Positions 18,111 through 26,463 of a stretch of 64,000 bases of DNA are shown one piece after another (positions within the stretch are counted from its first letter, which is position 1; every line of letters starts with the position of its first letter). Location: the NCBI RefSeq assembly GCF_008327685.1, contig NZ_BDDE01000011.1, forward strand, positions 266,361 to 330,360, in the 5' to 3' direction. The translations under genes were made by a program, and so were the position numbers. The notes beneath the pieces were generated by a model that saw only the letters and a list, made by a program, of their open reading frames with translations, made no database searches and was not told the DNA's origin. Source of the stretch: Actinomadura sp. K4S16 (GTDB taxonomy: Bacteria > Actinomycetota > Actinomycetes > Streptosporangiales > Streptosporangiaceae).

Positions 18111-19319
18111 TCAGCGCGACAGCAGGTCGCGGGCGATGTGGGTGATCTGGATCTCGTCGGTGCCGGCGTAGATCTGGAAGGACTTGGCGTCGCGGGCGAG
18201 CTGCTCCACGCGGTACTCGCTCATGTAGCCGTTGCCGCCGAACAGCTGCACGGCCTCCTGCGCGACCTCGCTGGCGGCCTGCGCGGCGTACAGCTTCATC
18301 GCCGACGCCTCGGCGAGGGTGGGGGTGCGTCCGGCGCGCTGCATCTCGATGTGCCGGAACACCAGGTTCTGCACGTTGAGGCGCGCGACCTCCATCTTCG
18401 CCAGCTTCAGCTGGATGAGCTGGAAGTCGCCGATGCGCTGGCCCCACAGCTCGCGGGTCTTGGCGTACTCGACCGAGAGCTTCAGGCACTCCTCGATGAC
18501 GCCGAGGGCCATCGCGGCGACGCCGGCGCGCTCGGTGACGAAGTTCTGCCGGGCCGACTCCTTGCCGCCCTGCGCGCCGGAGGACAGGAGCCGGTCGGCT
18601 CCCGCGCGCACGTCGTTGAGGAACAGCTCGCCGGTGGGGGAGGAGTGCAGCCCCATCTTGCGCAGCGGCTTGCTCTGCTCCAGGCCCGGCATGCCCCGGT
18701 CGAGGACGAAGGTGAGGATCTCGCGGTTGCGGGGGTCCTCGCCCTGGTCGAGCTTGCAGTAGAAGACGATCGTGTCGGCGTAGGGGCCGTTGGTGATGAA
18801 GGTCTTGCTGCCGTTGAGGACGTACTCGTCGCCGTCCTTGCGCGCGGTGGCCTGCATCCCGCCGAACGCGTCGGACCCGGAGTTCGGCTCGGTGATCGCC
18901 CAGGCGCCGACCTTCTCCATGGTGAGCAGCGGGAGCGCCCAGCGCTCCTTCTGCTCGGGGGTGCCGCGCTTCATGATCGTCCCGGCGGCGAGGCCGAGCC
19001 CGACGCCCATCGCCGAGACCAGGCCGGGCGCGACCTTGCACAGCTCGATGACCGGGATCATCGACATCGCCGCGCTGCCGCCGCCGGCCCGCTCGCCGTC
19101 GGAGCCGGCGGCGCCGCCCTCGCGCTCCTTGGCCAGCCGGGACTGGAAGGACGAGCGGGCCATCTCGTCCATCCCGAACGTCTTGTAGAGGCTGCGGAGC
19201 AGATCGTAGGGCGGCAGCTCGCCCGACTCCAGCGCGTCCAGGTTCGGGCGGACCTCCGCGTCGATCCAGCCGCGCACCGCGTCCCGGATCATCAGGTCTT
19301 CCTCGGACCACTCGATCAT
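18111..19319 (-). CDS. Acyl-CoA dehydrogenase with relocated catalytic base
   Basis: A 402-residue FAD flavoprotein of the acyl-CoA dehydrogenase family. It shows the N-terminal helical domain, the AITEPNSGSDAFGG substrate/FAD segment (about 141-154), the YVLNGSKTFITNG beta domain and the C-terminal EAVQLFGGNGYMSEY helix region. The position that carries the catalytic glutamate in short/medium-chain enzymes (Y-E-G-T) is alanine here (A385 in IYAGTDEIQ). A glutamate at 263 (VTERAGVAAMALG) aligns with the base of isovaleryl- and long-chain-CoA dehydrogenases. A branched or otherwise different acyl substrate is therefore plausible. An Ala/Gly-rich insert around 69-84 is unusual. Confidence 0.9.
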   Translation of the reverse strand: MIEWSEEDLMIRDAVRGWIDAEVRPNLDALESGELPPYDLLRSLYKTFGMDEMARSSFQSRLAKEREGGAAGSDGERAGGGSAAMSMIPVIELCKVAPGLVSAMGVGLGLAAGTIMKRGTPEQKERWALPLLTMEKVGAWAITEPNSGSDAFGGMQATARKDGDEYVLNGSKTFITNGPYADTIVFYCKLDQGEDPRNREILTFVLDRGMPGLEQSKPLRKMGLHSSPTGELFLNDVRAGADRLLSSGAQGGKESARQNFVTERAGVAAMALGVIEECLKLSVEYAKTRELWGQRIGDFQLIQLKLAKMEVARLNVQNLVFRHIEMQRAGRTPTLAEASAMKLYAAQAASEVAQEAVQLFGGNGYMSEYRVEQLARDAKSFQIYAGTDEIQITHIARDLLSR

Positions 19320-19402
19320 GCTCTGCCCCGCCCTCTCGACTCCTGCCGCGTAACGGGGCCCATCAAAGCAGAGTCTGAAAGCGAACGCTTATCGCGGGTC
19401 CG

Positions 19403-20470
19403 CTAACCGAGACGGACGACGTCGGCGAGGACGCCGCCGTCCGCCGTGAGCCGGTCGGGGGAGGGGCTGTCGTACACGACGAGGATGCGGGTGCCCGGCT
19501 CGTCCAGCACGGCGATGCCCTCGGCGTGGTCGTCGCCGTCGCCGTGGGGCAGCTCGCCCAGCACCTCGAGCTCCTCGGCCGTGACGATCTCGCCGGCGTC
19601 GGCGCGGGCCGCGCCCGGCCACCGCACGAGCCGCACCGGGCCGTCCAGGTCCATGCTCGGCCCGGTGAGGACGAGCAGGTCGTCGCCGTGCGGGCACAGG
19701 TCGCGCACGCCGAGGCCGCCGAGGTCCAGGAAGTGGGTGCGGTAGGGCTCGCCGTCGTCGCCGACGGGCAGCGCCTGCAGGCGTCTCGGGTCCCGGGGGT
19801 GCGGGGCGGGGCGGATCTCCACCAGCACCGCCCAGCCGCGCAGCACCGGCCCGCGGAGCCCGATGTAGAGGCGGTCGCCGTGCACGGCGACGCCCTCGAT
19901 GTCCAGGCCGTTGTCCTTGCTCGGGATGGGCAGGAACGGGGCGAGGTGCGGGTCGTCGGCCAGCAGGTCGGCGATGGAGTCCTTGTCCAGGCCGAGCACG
20001 GCCGCGGTGCGGTCCCCGTCGTCGCGGACGGCGCGGGGCAGCCCGTCGTCGCCGGTGACCAGGGGGATGCGGGCGAGGATGTAGCGGTTGTCCTCCCGCA
20101 CGACGGTCGCCAGGCGCTTGCGCGCCTTGGCGTCGCCGTTGCCCGGCTTGATCTTCTTGCGCTTGAGGCTGTGCGAGCCGATCGCCCACAGCCATCCGTC
20201 GGCCCGGGCGAGGCCCTCGATGTCGGCCTCCTCGTCGGGGCCGGCCGGCAGCGGGACGAGGTCGGCGAGCGCGACCGTGACCTGCCCGTCGTAGCCGGTG
20301 ACGCGCCCGTCGTCGTCCGTGACGGCGGTGAGCCGCTCGATGGTGGCGGTCTCGTCGCCCGCCACCCACAGGCAGCGGCCGTCCTGGCGCACGGCGGAAA
20401 GGTTGGTGTGCGTCTCGGCCTCACGGCTCTCCTGGTCGAAGCGCAGCTCGACCCGGCGTTCCACGATCAT
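19403..20470 (-). CDS. DUF3616 domain protein
   Basis: A 355-residue protein recognised as DUF3616. It is rich in short beta-strands with repeated evaluations such as LWVAGDETATIERL, DIEGLARADGWLWAIGSHS, LDIEGVAVHGDRLYIGLRG and AEGIAVLDEPG, which look like blades of a beta-propeller. There is no signal peptide or TM. The start is set at the ATG at 20470, which has GGGAG about 10 bases upstream; 18 extra codons upstream are unlikely. Biochemical role is unknown. It lies between the acyl-CoA dehydrogenase and a P450 on the same strand without tight coupling. Confidence 0.75.
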   Translation of the reverse strand: MIVERRVELRFDQESREAETHTNLSAVRQDGRCLWVAGDETATIERLTAVTDDDGRVTGYDGQVTVALADLVPLPAGPDEEADIEGLARADGWLWAIGSHSLKRKKIKPGNGDAKARKRLATVVREDNRYILARIPLVTGDDGLPRAVRDDGDRTAAVLGLDKDSIADLLADDPHLAPFLPIPSKDNGLDIEGVAVHGDRLYIGLRGPVLRGWAVLVEIRPAPHPRDPRRLQALPVGDDGEPYRTHFLDLGGLGVRDLCPHGDDLLVLTGPSMDLDGPVRLVRWPGAARADAGEIVTAEELEVLGELPHGDGDDHAEGIAVLDEPGTRILVVYDSPSPDRLTADGGVLADVVRLG

Positions 20471-20533
20471 TGGGGAATGCTCCCACAGGGCCGCGACCTG
20501 TGGCGACGCGGGGGAACGGTCCACAACCGGCCC

Positions 20534-21712
20534 TCAGGCCTCCCAGCGGACGTCCAGCCGCGGCGGCTTGCGGAAGACCAGCCCGCGCGGGCGGGCGGGC
20601 CGGGACGGATCGAGCCGGAGCCCGGGCAGGCGGTCCAGCAGCGCGGTGAGCGCGGTGCGGGCCTCCAGCCGGGCCAGGTGCGCGCCGAAGCAGAAGTGGG
20701 GTCCGTGCGCGAACGCCAGGTGCTCGGCGGCGTTGCGGCGCCGCACGTCGTAGCGGTCGGGGTCGGGGAACACCGAGGGGTCGCGGCCCGCTCCGGCGAT
20801 CGAGACCCGCACGAGGTCGCCGGCCCGGACGTCCGCATCGCCGAGCCGGGCGTCGCGGGTGGCGTACCGGTCGACGACCGAGGCCGCGGGCTCCAGCCGC
20901 AGGGACTCCTCGATCGCGGCGGGCAGCAGGCCCGGGTCGTCCCGGACGAGCCGGAGCTGGTCGGGGTGCCCGAGCAGGTGCAGCGCCGCGTTGGCGATCA
21001 TGCCCTCGGTGGTGTCGATGCCGCCGAACATCAGGATCGCGGCGTTCGCGACGACCTCGGGGGCGCGCAGGCCCCGGCCGGCGGCCTCGGCCAGCAGCGA
21101 CCCCGGCCGGGCCGCGTCGACCGCCTCCCGGACCGCCGCGCCCAGCAGCCGGTACGCCTCGCCGGCGCGCTCGGGCGCCGCGCCGCCCGCGGTGATGGCG
21201 GACACGGCCTCGACGAACGCGCCGTACCAGGAGCGGACGGTGCCGGCGACCACCCCGGACAGGCCGAGGGCCTCGGTGACGACCGCGACGGCGAGCGGCC
21301 CGGCCAGCTCGCCGCGCAGCTCGGCGCGGCCCGCCGGCGCCAGCGCGCCGACGAGCCGGTCGGTCTCGGCCTCCACGAACCGGGTGAACCGCTCCCGGGT
21401 CCGCGCCGGGCGGAAAGGCCGTGCGAACGCGTCGCGGTGCCGGGTGTGGGCCGGGCCGTCCAGCGACAGCATGCTCGGCCCGACGACCTGGGCGGTGGAG
21501 AAGCGCGGATCGTCCACGGTGTAGGTGTCCGCGTCGCGCATGACCTCCAGCGCCGGGCGGCGGGCGGTCACCAGCCAGCCGCCCAGCGCGGGCAGCCAGG
21601 TGACGGGTTCGCGCTCGCGCAGCCGGGCCAGGTGCGGGTGCGGGTCGTCCTCCAGGTCGGCGGCCGTCACCGAGGCGCCGAGCGGGAAGCGGGCGGTCAG
21701 GTCGAGGCTCAC
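20534..21712 (-). CDS. Cytochrome P450
   Basis: A 392-residue soluble class I P450. Visible hallmarks are the I-helix oxygen-activation motif FGGIDTTEG (229-237), the ExxR pair E269/R272, and the heme loop FAHGPHFCFGAHLARLEA with the thiolate ligand C341. The GTG at 21712 gives a typical N-terminus without membrane anchor. No ferredoxin or reductase gene is adjacent, so electron partners must be elsewhere. It is a lone P450, not part of an evident biosynthetic cluster, and its substrate is unknown. Confidence 0.93.
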   Translation of the reverse strand: MSLDLTARFPLGASVTAADLEDDPHPHLARLREREPVTWLPALGGWLVTARRPALEVMRDADTYTVDDPRFSTAQVVGPSMLSLDGPAHTRHRDAFARPFRPARTRERFTRFVEAETDRLVGALAPAGRAELRGELAGPLAVAVVTEALGLSGVVAGTVRSWYGAFVEAVSAITAGGAAPERAGEAYRLLGAAVREAVDAARPGSLLAEAAGRGLRAPEVVANAAILMFGGIDTTEGMIANAALHLLGHPDQLRLVRDDPGLLPAAIEESLRLEPAASVVDRYATRDARLGDADVRAGDLVRVSIAGAGRDPSVFPDPDRYDVRRRNAAEHLAFAHGPHFCFGAHLARLEARTALTALLDRLPGLRLDPSRPARPRGLVFRKPPRLDVRWEA

Positions 21713-21773
21713 CCGTCCCAGACTATTCCGGCAGATTCCTGATCTACAATGTAAAGGCGTCGGCCGTTGCGGC

Positions 21774-23150
21774 TCAGGTCTCCGACCGCTGCCGCCACCA
21801 CGCCTGCCCCTCTTCGGGCAGCGTGTAGATCGGGTCGTGGTACTCGTAGCGCCGGGTCAGCGCGTCGGGGTCGGACAGCTCCAGGCCGGTGCGGTAGTTC
21901 TTCGTCCAGTAGGAGATGCCGCGCTCGCGGTCGTACTCGGCGAGCTGGTGCACCCACCGCTTGCCGACGTAGGGGACGTCGCAGACGATCCGCGGGGTGG
22001 CGAAGCCGGGCAGGTAGCCCATGATCGCGTGCTGCAGCTCCTGCGCCTCCCAGACCGCGAGCCGCCAGTGCTCGCTGCTGGGGATCATGTCGCACATGTA
22101 CAGGTAGTACGGCAGGATCCCGGCCTCGTCCAGCAGCGCGAACGACAGGTCGAGCAGCGCCTCGGGCGTGTCGTTGACGCCGCGCAGCAGCACGCCCTGG
22201 TTGCGCACGTCGCGGATGCCGGTGTCGAGCATCGCGCGGGCGGCCTTGGCGACCATCGGCGTCACCGACTGGGCGGCGTTGACGTGGGTGTGGATGGCGA
22301 TCTGCACGCCGCGCGCGTTCGCCTTGGTCGCCAGGCGCTCCATGCCGGCGCGGACGTCGTCCTGCAGCCAGTGCTGCGGCAGCCCCATGAGCGCCTTGCT
22401 GGCCAGCCGGATGTCGCGGATGTTCTCGATGTCCAGCAGCGAGTCGACGAACGACTCCAGCCGCGCCCACGGCATGTTGGCGACGTCGCCGCCGGAGACG
22501 ACCACGTCCCGGACGCCGGGGGAGCGGCGCAGGTAGTCCAGCATGGCGCCGAGCCGGTCCGGCGGCTTGATGGTGAACTTGTGCTTGTCGACGGTCGGCG
22601 TGGAGTTGCCGACCAGGTCCATGCGGGTGCAGTGGCCGCAGTACTGCGGGCAGGTCGGCAGGAGCTCGGCCAGGACCTTGGTGGGGTAGCGGTGGGTGAG
22701 CCCCTCCACCGCCCACATCTCGGCCTCGTGCAGCGAGTCGCGGGAGGCGTGCGGGTGGGACGGCCAGTCGGTGCGCCGGTCGCTGAACACCGGGAGCATG
22801 TAGCGGCGCACGGGGTCGGCGTAGAAGGCCTCCGTCGAGGAGGCGTCCATCGTGTTGAGCATCTGCGGCGGCAGCAGCATCGACATGGTGGCGCGCTCGG
22901 CCTGGTCGCGCTCCAGGTCGGCGTAGAAGCGCTCGTCCAGCAGGTCGCCCATGACGCGGCGCAGTTGCCGCACGTTCTTCACGCAGTGGGCACGCTGCCA
23001 CTGCGCGGACTCCCACTCGGCCTCCGTGACGTCCCGCCATCCCGGCAGGCGCCGCCAGTCGGGCTCCACCAGCGGCCGGCGCCGGTAGGCGTACGGCTGG
23101 CGCGCGGCCTCCTCGGACTGGAGGGCGTCCGGGTGCAGGGCAGTGGTCAT
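21774..23150 (-). CDS. kamA: Lysine 2,3-aminomutase (radical SAM, PLP)
   Basis: A 458-residue radical SAM aminomutase converting L-lysine to L-beta-lysine. The [4Fe-4S] motif CPQYCGHC uses C167, C171 and C174. The PLP lysine is most likely K397 in DVPYVGK, aligning with the Gly-rich loop lysine of clostridial KamA; the loop is not the usual PGGGGK. D354 (YMCDM) and D391 (IVCDV) align with the two aspartates that hold the substrate epsilon-amino group, which favours lysine over glutamate or arginine. It is divergent from the 3,5-diaminohexanoate dehydrogenase gene, placing it in a lysine degradation cluster. The enzyme class is oxygen-sensitive, notable in a presumed aerobe. Confidence 0.9.
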   Translation of the reverse strand: MTTALHPDALQSEEAARQPYAYRRRPLVEPDWRRLPGWRDVTEAEWESAQWQRAHCVKNVRQLRRVMGDLLDERFYADLERDQAERATMSMLLPPQMLNTMDASSTEAFYADPVRRYMLPVFSDRRTDWPSHPHASRDSLHEAEMWAVEGLTHRYPTKVLAELLPTCPQYCGHCTRMDLVGNSTPTVDKHKFTIKPPDRLGAMLDYLRRSPGVRDVVVSGGDVANMPWARLESFVDSLLDIENIRDIRLASKALMGLPQHWLQDDVRAGMERLATKANARGVQIAIHTHVNAAQSVTPMVAKAARAMLDTGIRDVRNQGVLLRGVNDTPEALLDLSFALLDEAGILPYYLYMCDMIPSSEHWRLAVWEAQELQHAIMGYLPGFATPRIVCDVPYVGKRWVHQLAEYDRERGISYWTKNYRTGLELSDPDALTRRYEYHDPIYTLPEEGQAWWRQRSET

Positions 23151-23185
23151 CGTCGACCGCCTCCTCGCCTCACATTGATCGCATA

Positions 23186-23222
23186 AAAGTCTTGTATGCC
23201 GCCGACGTTACGGGAAGACTTT
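23186..23222. promoter_or_regulatory. Inverted repeat in the kamA/kdd divergent promoter region
   Basis: AAAGTCTT (23186-23193) and AAGACTTT (23215-23222) are exact inverted copies separated by 21 bp, placed between the divergent kamA and dehydrogenase genes. They are the best operator candidate in this 136-bp region. The binding protein is unknown. Confidence 0.45.
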
Positions 23223-23286
23223 CGATGAAACCAGGGGTGCCCTGGATATCTTGCGTAACACCACCCGATGTTAGGAGAAGGACGGC

Positions 23287-24339
23287 ATGGCGATGACCGG
23301 AGGCGGGACCGGGACGGCGGTCGGGCTGCACCGCGTGCTGGAGCCCGCGGGCGTGCTGCCGCAGGCCGCGCTCCGGCTGGATCCCGACCCGCGGATCCGG
23401 CCGGACGAGGTGCGGATCGGCGTCGAGCGCCTCAACCTGGACGCCGCGTCCTTCCGCCAGCTGCACACCGCGCACGGCGGCGACCCGGACGCGATCCGCG
23501 CCGAGGTGCTGCGGATCATCGGGGAGCGCGGCAAGATGCACAACCCGGTGACCGGGTCGGGCGGCATGCTCGTCGGGGTGGTCGAGGAGGCCGGGCCGGA
23601 CTCGCCGCTCGGCCTGAAGCCCGGCGACCGCGTCGCCACCCTGGTGTCGCTCACCCTCACCCCGCTCGCGATCACCGACGGGCTCGCCGGGTGGGACGGG
23701 CGGTCGGAGCAGGTCCCGGCGCGCGGCCACGCGATCCTGTTCGGCCGCTCCATCGCCGCCGTCCTCCCCGACGACATGCCGGTGCCGCTGGCTCTCGCCG
23801 TCATGGACGTGTGCGGCGCGCCCGCGCTCACGCACCGCGTCGTCGCGGCCCGCGGCGGCGGCCCCACCGTGGCCGTGCTGGGCGCCGCCGGCAAGAGCGG
23901 GTGCCTGTCGCTGGCCGCCGCCCGCCGCGCCGGCGCGTCCCGCGTGATCGGGCTCGTCCCCACCGCCGAGGAGGAGGAGCGGCTCGTTGCGTCCGGCCTG
24001 GCCGACGCCGTCGTGCGCGCCGACGCCCGCGACCCGGTGGCCGTCGCGGCCGCCGTCGGCGAGCCGGTCGACGTCACCGTCGTGTGCGTCGACGTGCCGG
24101 GCTGCGAGCACGGCGCGATCCTCGCCACCGCCCCCGGCGGCACCGTGGTGTTCTTCTCGATGGCGACCTCGTTCCCGGCCGCCGCGCTCGGCGCCGAGGG
24201 GCTGGCCGCCGACGTCACGATGCTCATCGGGAACGGCTACGTCCCCGGGCACGCCGAGACCGCCCTTGACCTGGTGCGGTCGGAACCCGCCGTGCGTGCG
24301 CTGTTCACCTCCCGGACCGGTGCGGATTCGGCAGAATGA
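23287..24339 (+). CDS. kdd: L-erythro-3,5-diaminohexanoate dehydrogenase
   Basis: A 350-residue NAD-dependent dehydrogenase oxidising 3,5-diaminohexanoate to 3-keto-5-aminohexanoate in lysine fermentation. The family features are clear: GLHRVLEPAGVLPQAALRLD at the N-terminus, VERLNLDAASFRQL, GKMHNPVTGSGGMLVGVVEE (about 83-102) and a Rossmann VAVLGAAGKSGCLSLAAARRAGA region near 198-220. Length matches the characterised fusobacterial enzyme. The ATG has an AGGAGAAGG ribosome site. It is divergent from kamA and on the same strand as kamD/kamE further on, though separated from them by other genes. Confidence 0.88.
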   Translation: MAMTGGGTGTAVGLHRVLEPAGVLPQAALRLDPDPRIRPDEVRIGVERLNLDAASFRQLHTAHGGDPDAIRAEVLRIIGERGKMHNPVTGSGGMLVGVVEEAGPDSPLGLKPGDRVATLVSLTLTPLAITDGLAGWDGRSEQVPARGHAILFGRSIAAVLPDDMPVPLALAVMDVCGAPALTHRVVAARGGGPTVAVLGAAGKSGCLSLAAARRAGASRVIGLVPTAEEEERLVASGLADAVVRADARDPVAVAAAVGEPVDVTVVCVDVPGCEHGAILATAPGGTVVFFSMATSFPAAALGAEGLAADVTMLIGNGYVPGHAETALDLVRSEPAVRALFTSRTGADSAE

Positions 24340-24391
24340 CCGGAAACGTCCCGGCCGTGGCGGGGACCGTCCGATCATCGAGGGAGAGAGC

Positions 24392-25723
24392 ATGGCGAGC
24401 ATCACCGAGGAGCTGCGCGGGCGGGACCCGAAGGAGCGGCAGGCGCAGATCGTCGACGTCCTGGTCGACGCGTTCTCGGACCTGATGGAGCGCAGCCCCG
24501 CCGAGTTCCGCCGCCGCTTCCGCAAGATGGCCTCGGACCCGTTCGCGTTCTACCGGGGCAGCGCGTGCCTGTTCTACGCCGACATCGCCCACGACGACGA
24601 CCCGTGGGCCGACGATCGCACGTCCCGCGTGTGGATCCAGGGCGACCTGCACGCGCAGAACTTCGGCACCTACATGAACGACGACGGCGTCTTCGTCTTC
24701 GACGTCAACGACTACGACGAGGCCTACGTCGGCCACTTCACCTGGGACGTCAAGCGCCTGGTGGCCAGCCTGGCGCTGCTGGCGTGGCAGAAGGCGATCT
24801 CCGACGCCGACATCCGCCGGCTCATCGAGGCCTACGTGCGCGCCTACGTCGACCAGGTCCGCAAGTTCGCCGCGCACGAGGGCGACGAGAAGTTCGCGCT
24901 GACGCTCGACACCACCGACGGCTACGTCCGCGACGTGCTGGTCGACGCGATGGGCGGCACCCGCACCGGGCTGCTTGACGGCATGACCGTCGTGTCGGGG
25001 CCCGATCGGCGCTTCCTCGACCGCCCCGGCGTCCGGCGCCTGGACGACGCCGAGCGCGCCAAGGTCGAGGCCGCCTACGAGGAGTACCTGAAGACCATCC
25101 CGAAGGAGAAGCGCTTCGGCAGCCTCACCTACGTGATCAAGGACATCGTGGGCGCGTCCGGGTTCGGCATCGGCTCGGCCGGGCTGTCGGCCTACAACAT
25201 CCTCGTGGAGGGCAACACCCAGGCGCTGGAGAACGACGTCATCCTGTCGATGAAGCAGGGCAACGTCGCCGCGGCCAGCCGTGTCGTCGACGACCCCCGC
25301 ATCCGCGAGTACTTCCAGCACCACGGCCACCGCACGGCCGTCTCGCGGCGCGCGCTGCAGGCCAACAGCGACCCGTGGCTCGGCCACACCCAGATCGACG
25401 GCGTCGGCTACGTCGTGCAGGAGCTGTCGCCCTACGAGGCCGACCTGGACTGGAGCGGCCTCACCGAGCCCGAGGACATGCTGTCGGTGCTGGACGACCT
25501 GGGCCGCGCCACCGCCAAGGTGCACTGCGTGTCCGACACCGACTCCGACCACACCCTCGTCGGTTTCCAGGTCGAGGACGCCATCGACGCGGTGATCGGC
25601 CCGGACGAGTCGGACTTCGTCGAGGCGATGGTGGCCTTCGGCACCGAGTACGCCGAGATCGTCCGGCAGGACCACACCTACTTCGTGGACGCCTTCCGCA
25701 ACCACGAGATCCCCGGCCTGTAG
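24392..25723 (+). CDS. DUF2252 family protein (kinase-fold-like)
   Basis: A 443-residue DUF2252 protein. WIQGDLHAQNFGTY (82-94) resembles the catalytic loop of aminoglycoside-phosphotransferase-like kinases, and FVFDVNDYDEAYVG (101-114) the metal-binding loop. The FGSLTYVIKDIVGASGFGIG segment follows. The family's reaction is not established to my knowledge. The ATG has AGGGAGAGAG upstream and begins 52 bases after the dehydrogenase stop on the same strand, so co-transcription with it is likely. Whether it serves lysine metabolism is unknown. A strong terminator follows. Confidence 0.85.
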   Translation: MASITEELRGRDPKERQAQIVDVLVDAFSDLMERSPAEFRRRFRKMASDPFAFYRGSACLFYADIAHDDDPWADDRTSRVWIQGDLHAQNFGTYMNDDGVFVFDVNDYDEAYVGHFTWDVKRLVASLALLAWQKAISDADIRRLIEAYVRAYVDQVRKFAAHEGDEKFALTLDTTDGYVRDVLVDAMGGTRTGLLDGMTVVSGPDRRFLDRPGVRRLDDAERAKVEAAYEEYLKTIPKEKRFGSLTYVIKDIVGASGFGIGSAGLSAYNILVEGNTQALENDVILSMKQGNVAAASRVVDDPRIREYFQHHGHRTAVSRRALQANSDPWLGHTQIDGVGYVVQELSPYEADLDWSGLTEPEDMLSVLDDLGRATAKVHCVSDTDSDHTLVGFQVEDAIDAVIGPDESDFVEAMVAFGTEYAEIVRQDHTYFVDAFRNHEIPGL

Positions 25724-25738
25724 CCGCGTCCGCCCCCC

Positions 25739-25770
25739 GAACGCCCCGACCCGCCGCGGTCGGGGCGTTC
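25739..25770. terminator. Bidirectional hairpin terminator
   Basis: A 13-bp stem GAACGCCCCGACC/GGTCGGGGCGTTC (25739-25751 with 25758-25770) and a 6-nt loop, between the convergent DUF2252 and proline-rich genes. Confidence 0.85.
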
Positions 25771-25788
25771 TGACGTTCCGTGCTCGGT

Positions 25789-26463
25789 TCAGTGGGCGAA
25801 GGCGATGGCGGTGCCGGCGCTGACGACGACGGCGATGGCGACCAGTACGAGCGAGGAGCGCAGTGGGTTGCGGCGCTTGGGCAGCGCCTTCTGTGCGCGC
25901 GGCGCCGCGTGCAGTCGCACCGGTGGGCGCTTTTCGGGCGGTTTGTGCGTGGGCGGCGCCGGTTCGGGGCGCGTCCGCGGGGACGGGCTGGGCGCGTGCG
26001 GGGCGAGCGCCACGGGTCGTGGCTTCGGCGCGGCGGCGGGCGGTGGAGCCGGTGCGGGGTGCCCGGGCTGCGGAGGCGGCTCCGGTGCCTCCGGGGGTGG
26101 TGGCGGGGGCGGTTCCGGGACCTCCGGAGTGTCGGAGGGCGGTTCTTCCGGCGGCGGAGGCTCGGCGGGAGGCGGTTCCTCCGGGGGCGGGGGTTCGGAG
26201 GTGTCCGGCAGGCCGCAGCCGTCCGCGGAGCCGGTGCCGATCTCGATGTCGATGCACACGTCGACCCCGATCTCGATGCCGGGCGTGGGCGGCGGGTCGG
26301 CCTGCGCGGTGGCCGGGAAGCCGAGCATGACGGCGGGCAGGGCCAGGGCCGGCAGCGCGAAGGCCGGCAGGGTGCGGGCCCTCAGGGGCCGGGACCGCCG
26401 CGTGCACGTCGGCAGGGTGCGGGCCCACCGGGGCGCGGCGGGCGGGGTGGGGCGGCGGCGCAT
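25789..26463 (-). CDS. Secreted or membrane-anchored proline-rich protein
   Basis: A 224-residue protein I do not assign to a family. A basic N-terminus and hydrophobic stretch ending ATAQADPPPTPG look like a signal peptide (about 1-50). A short cysteine-containing motif GVDVCIDIEIGTGSADGCG follows, with two cysteines that could pair. Then comes a long Pro/Glu-rich tract made of PPPPEEPP-like units (about 85-145), a basic Pro/Ala/Lys region, and a C-terminal TM (SSLVLVAIAVVVSAGTAIAF). It probably spans the cell wall with its C-terminus in the membrane. Its ATG overlaps the upstream stop (TGATG), coupling it to the DUF4239 gene. Confidence 0.7.
   Translation of the reverse strand: MRRRPTPPAAPRWARTLPTCTRRSRPLRARTLPAFALPALALPAVMLGFPATAQADPPPTPGIEIGVDVCIDIEIGTGSADGCGLPDTSEPPPPEEPPPAEPPPPEEPPSDTPEVPEPPPPPPPEAPEPPPQPGHPAPAPPPAAAPKPRPVALAPHAPSPSPRTRPEPAPPTHKPPEKRPPVRLHAAPRAQKALPKRRNPLRSSLVLVAIAVVVSAGTAIAFAH

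Noticed and set aside
20534..21712. Possible natural-product cluster around the cytochrome P450
   Set aside because: No PKS, NRPS, terpene or RiPP genes, ferredoxin or transporter accompany it; neighbours are household-type genes.
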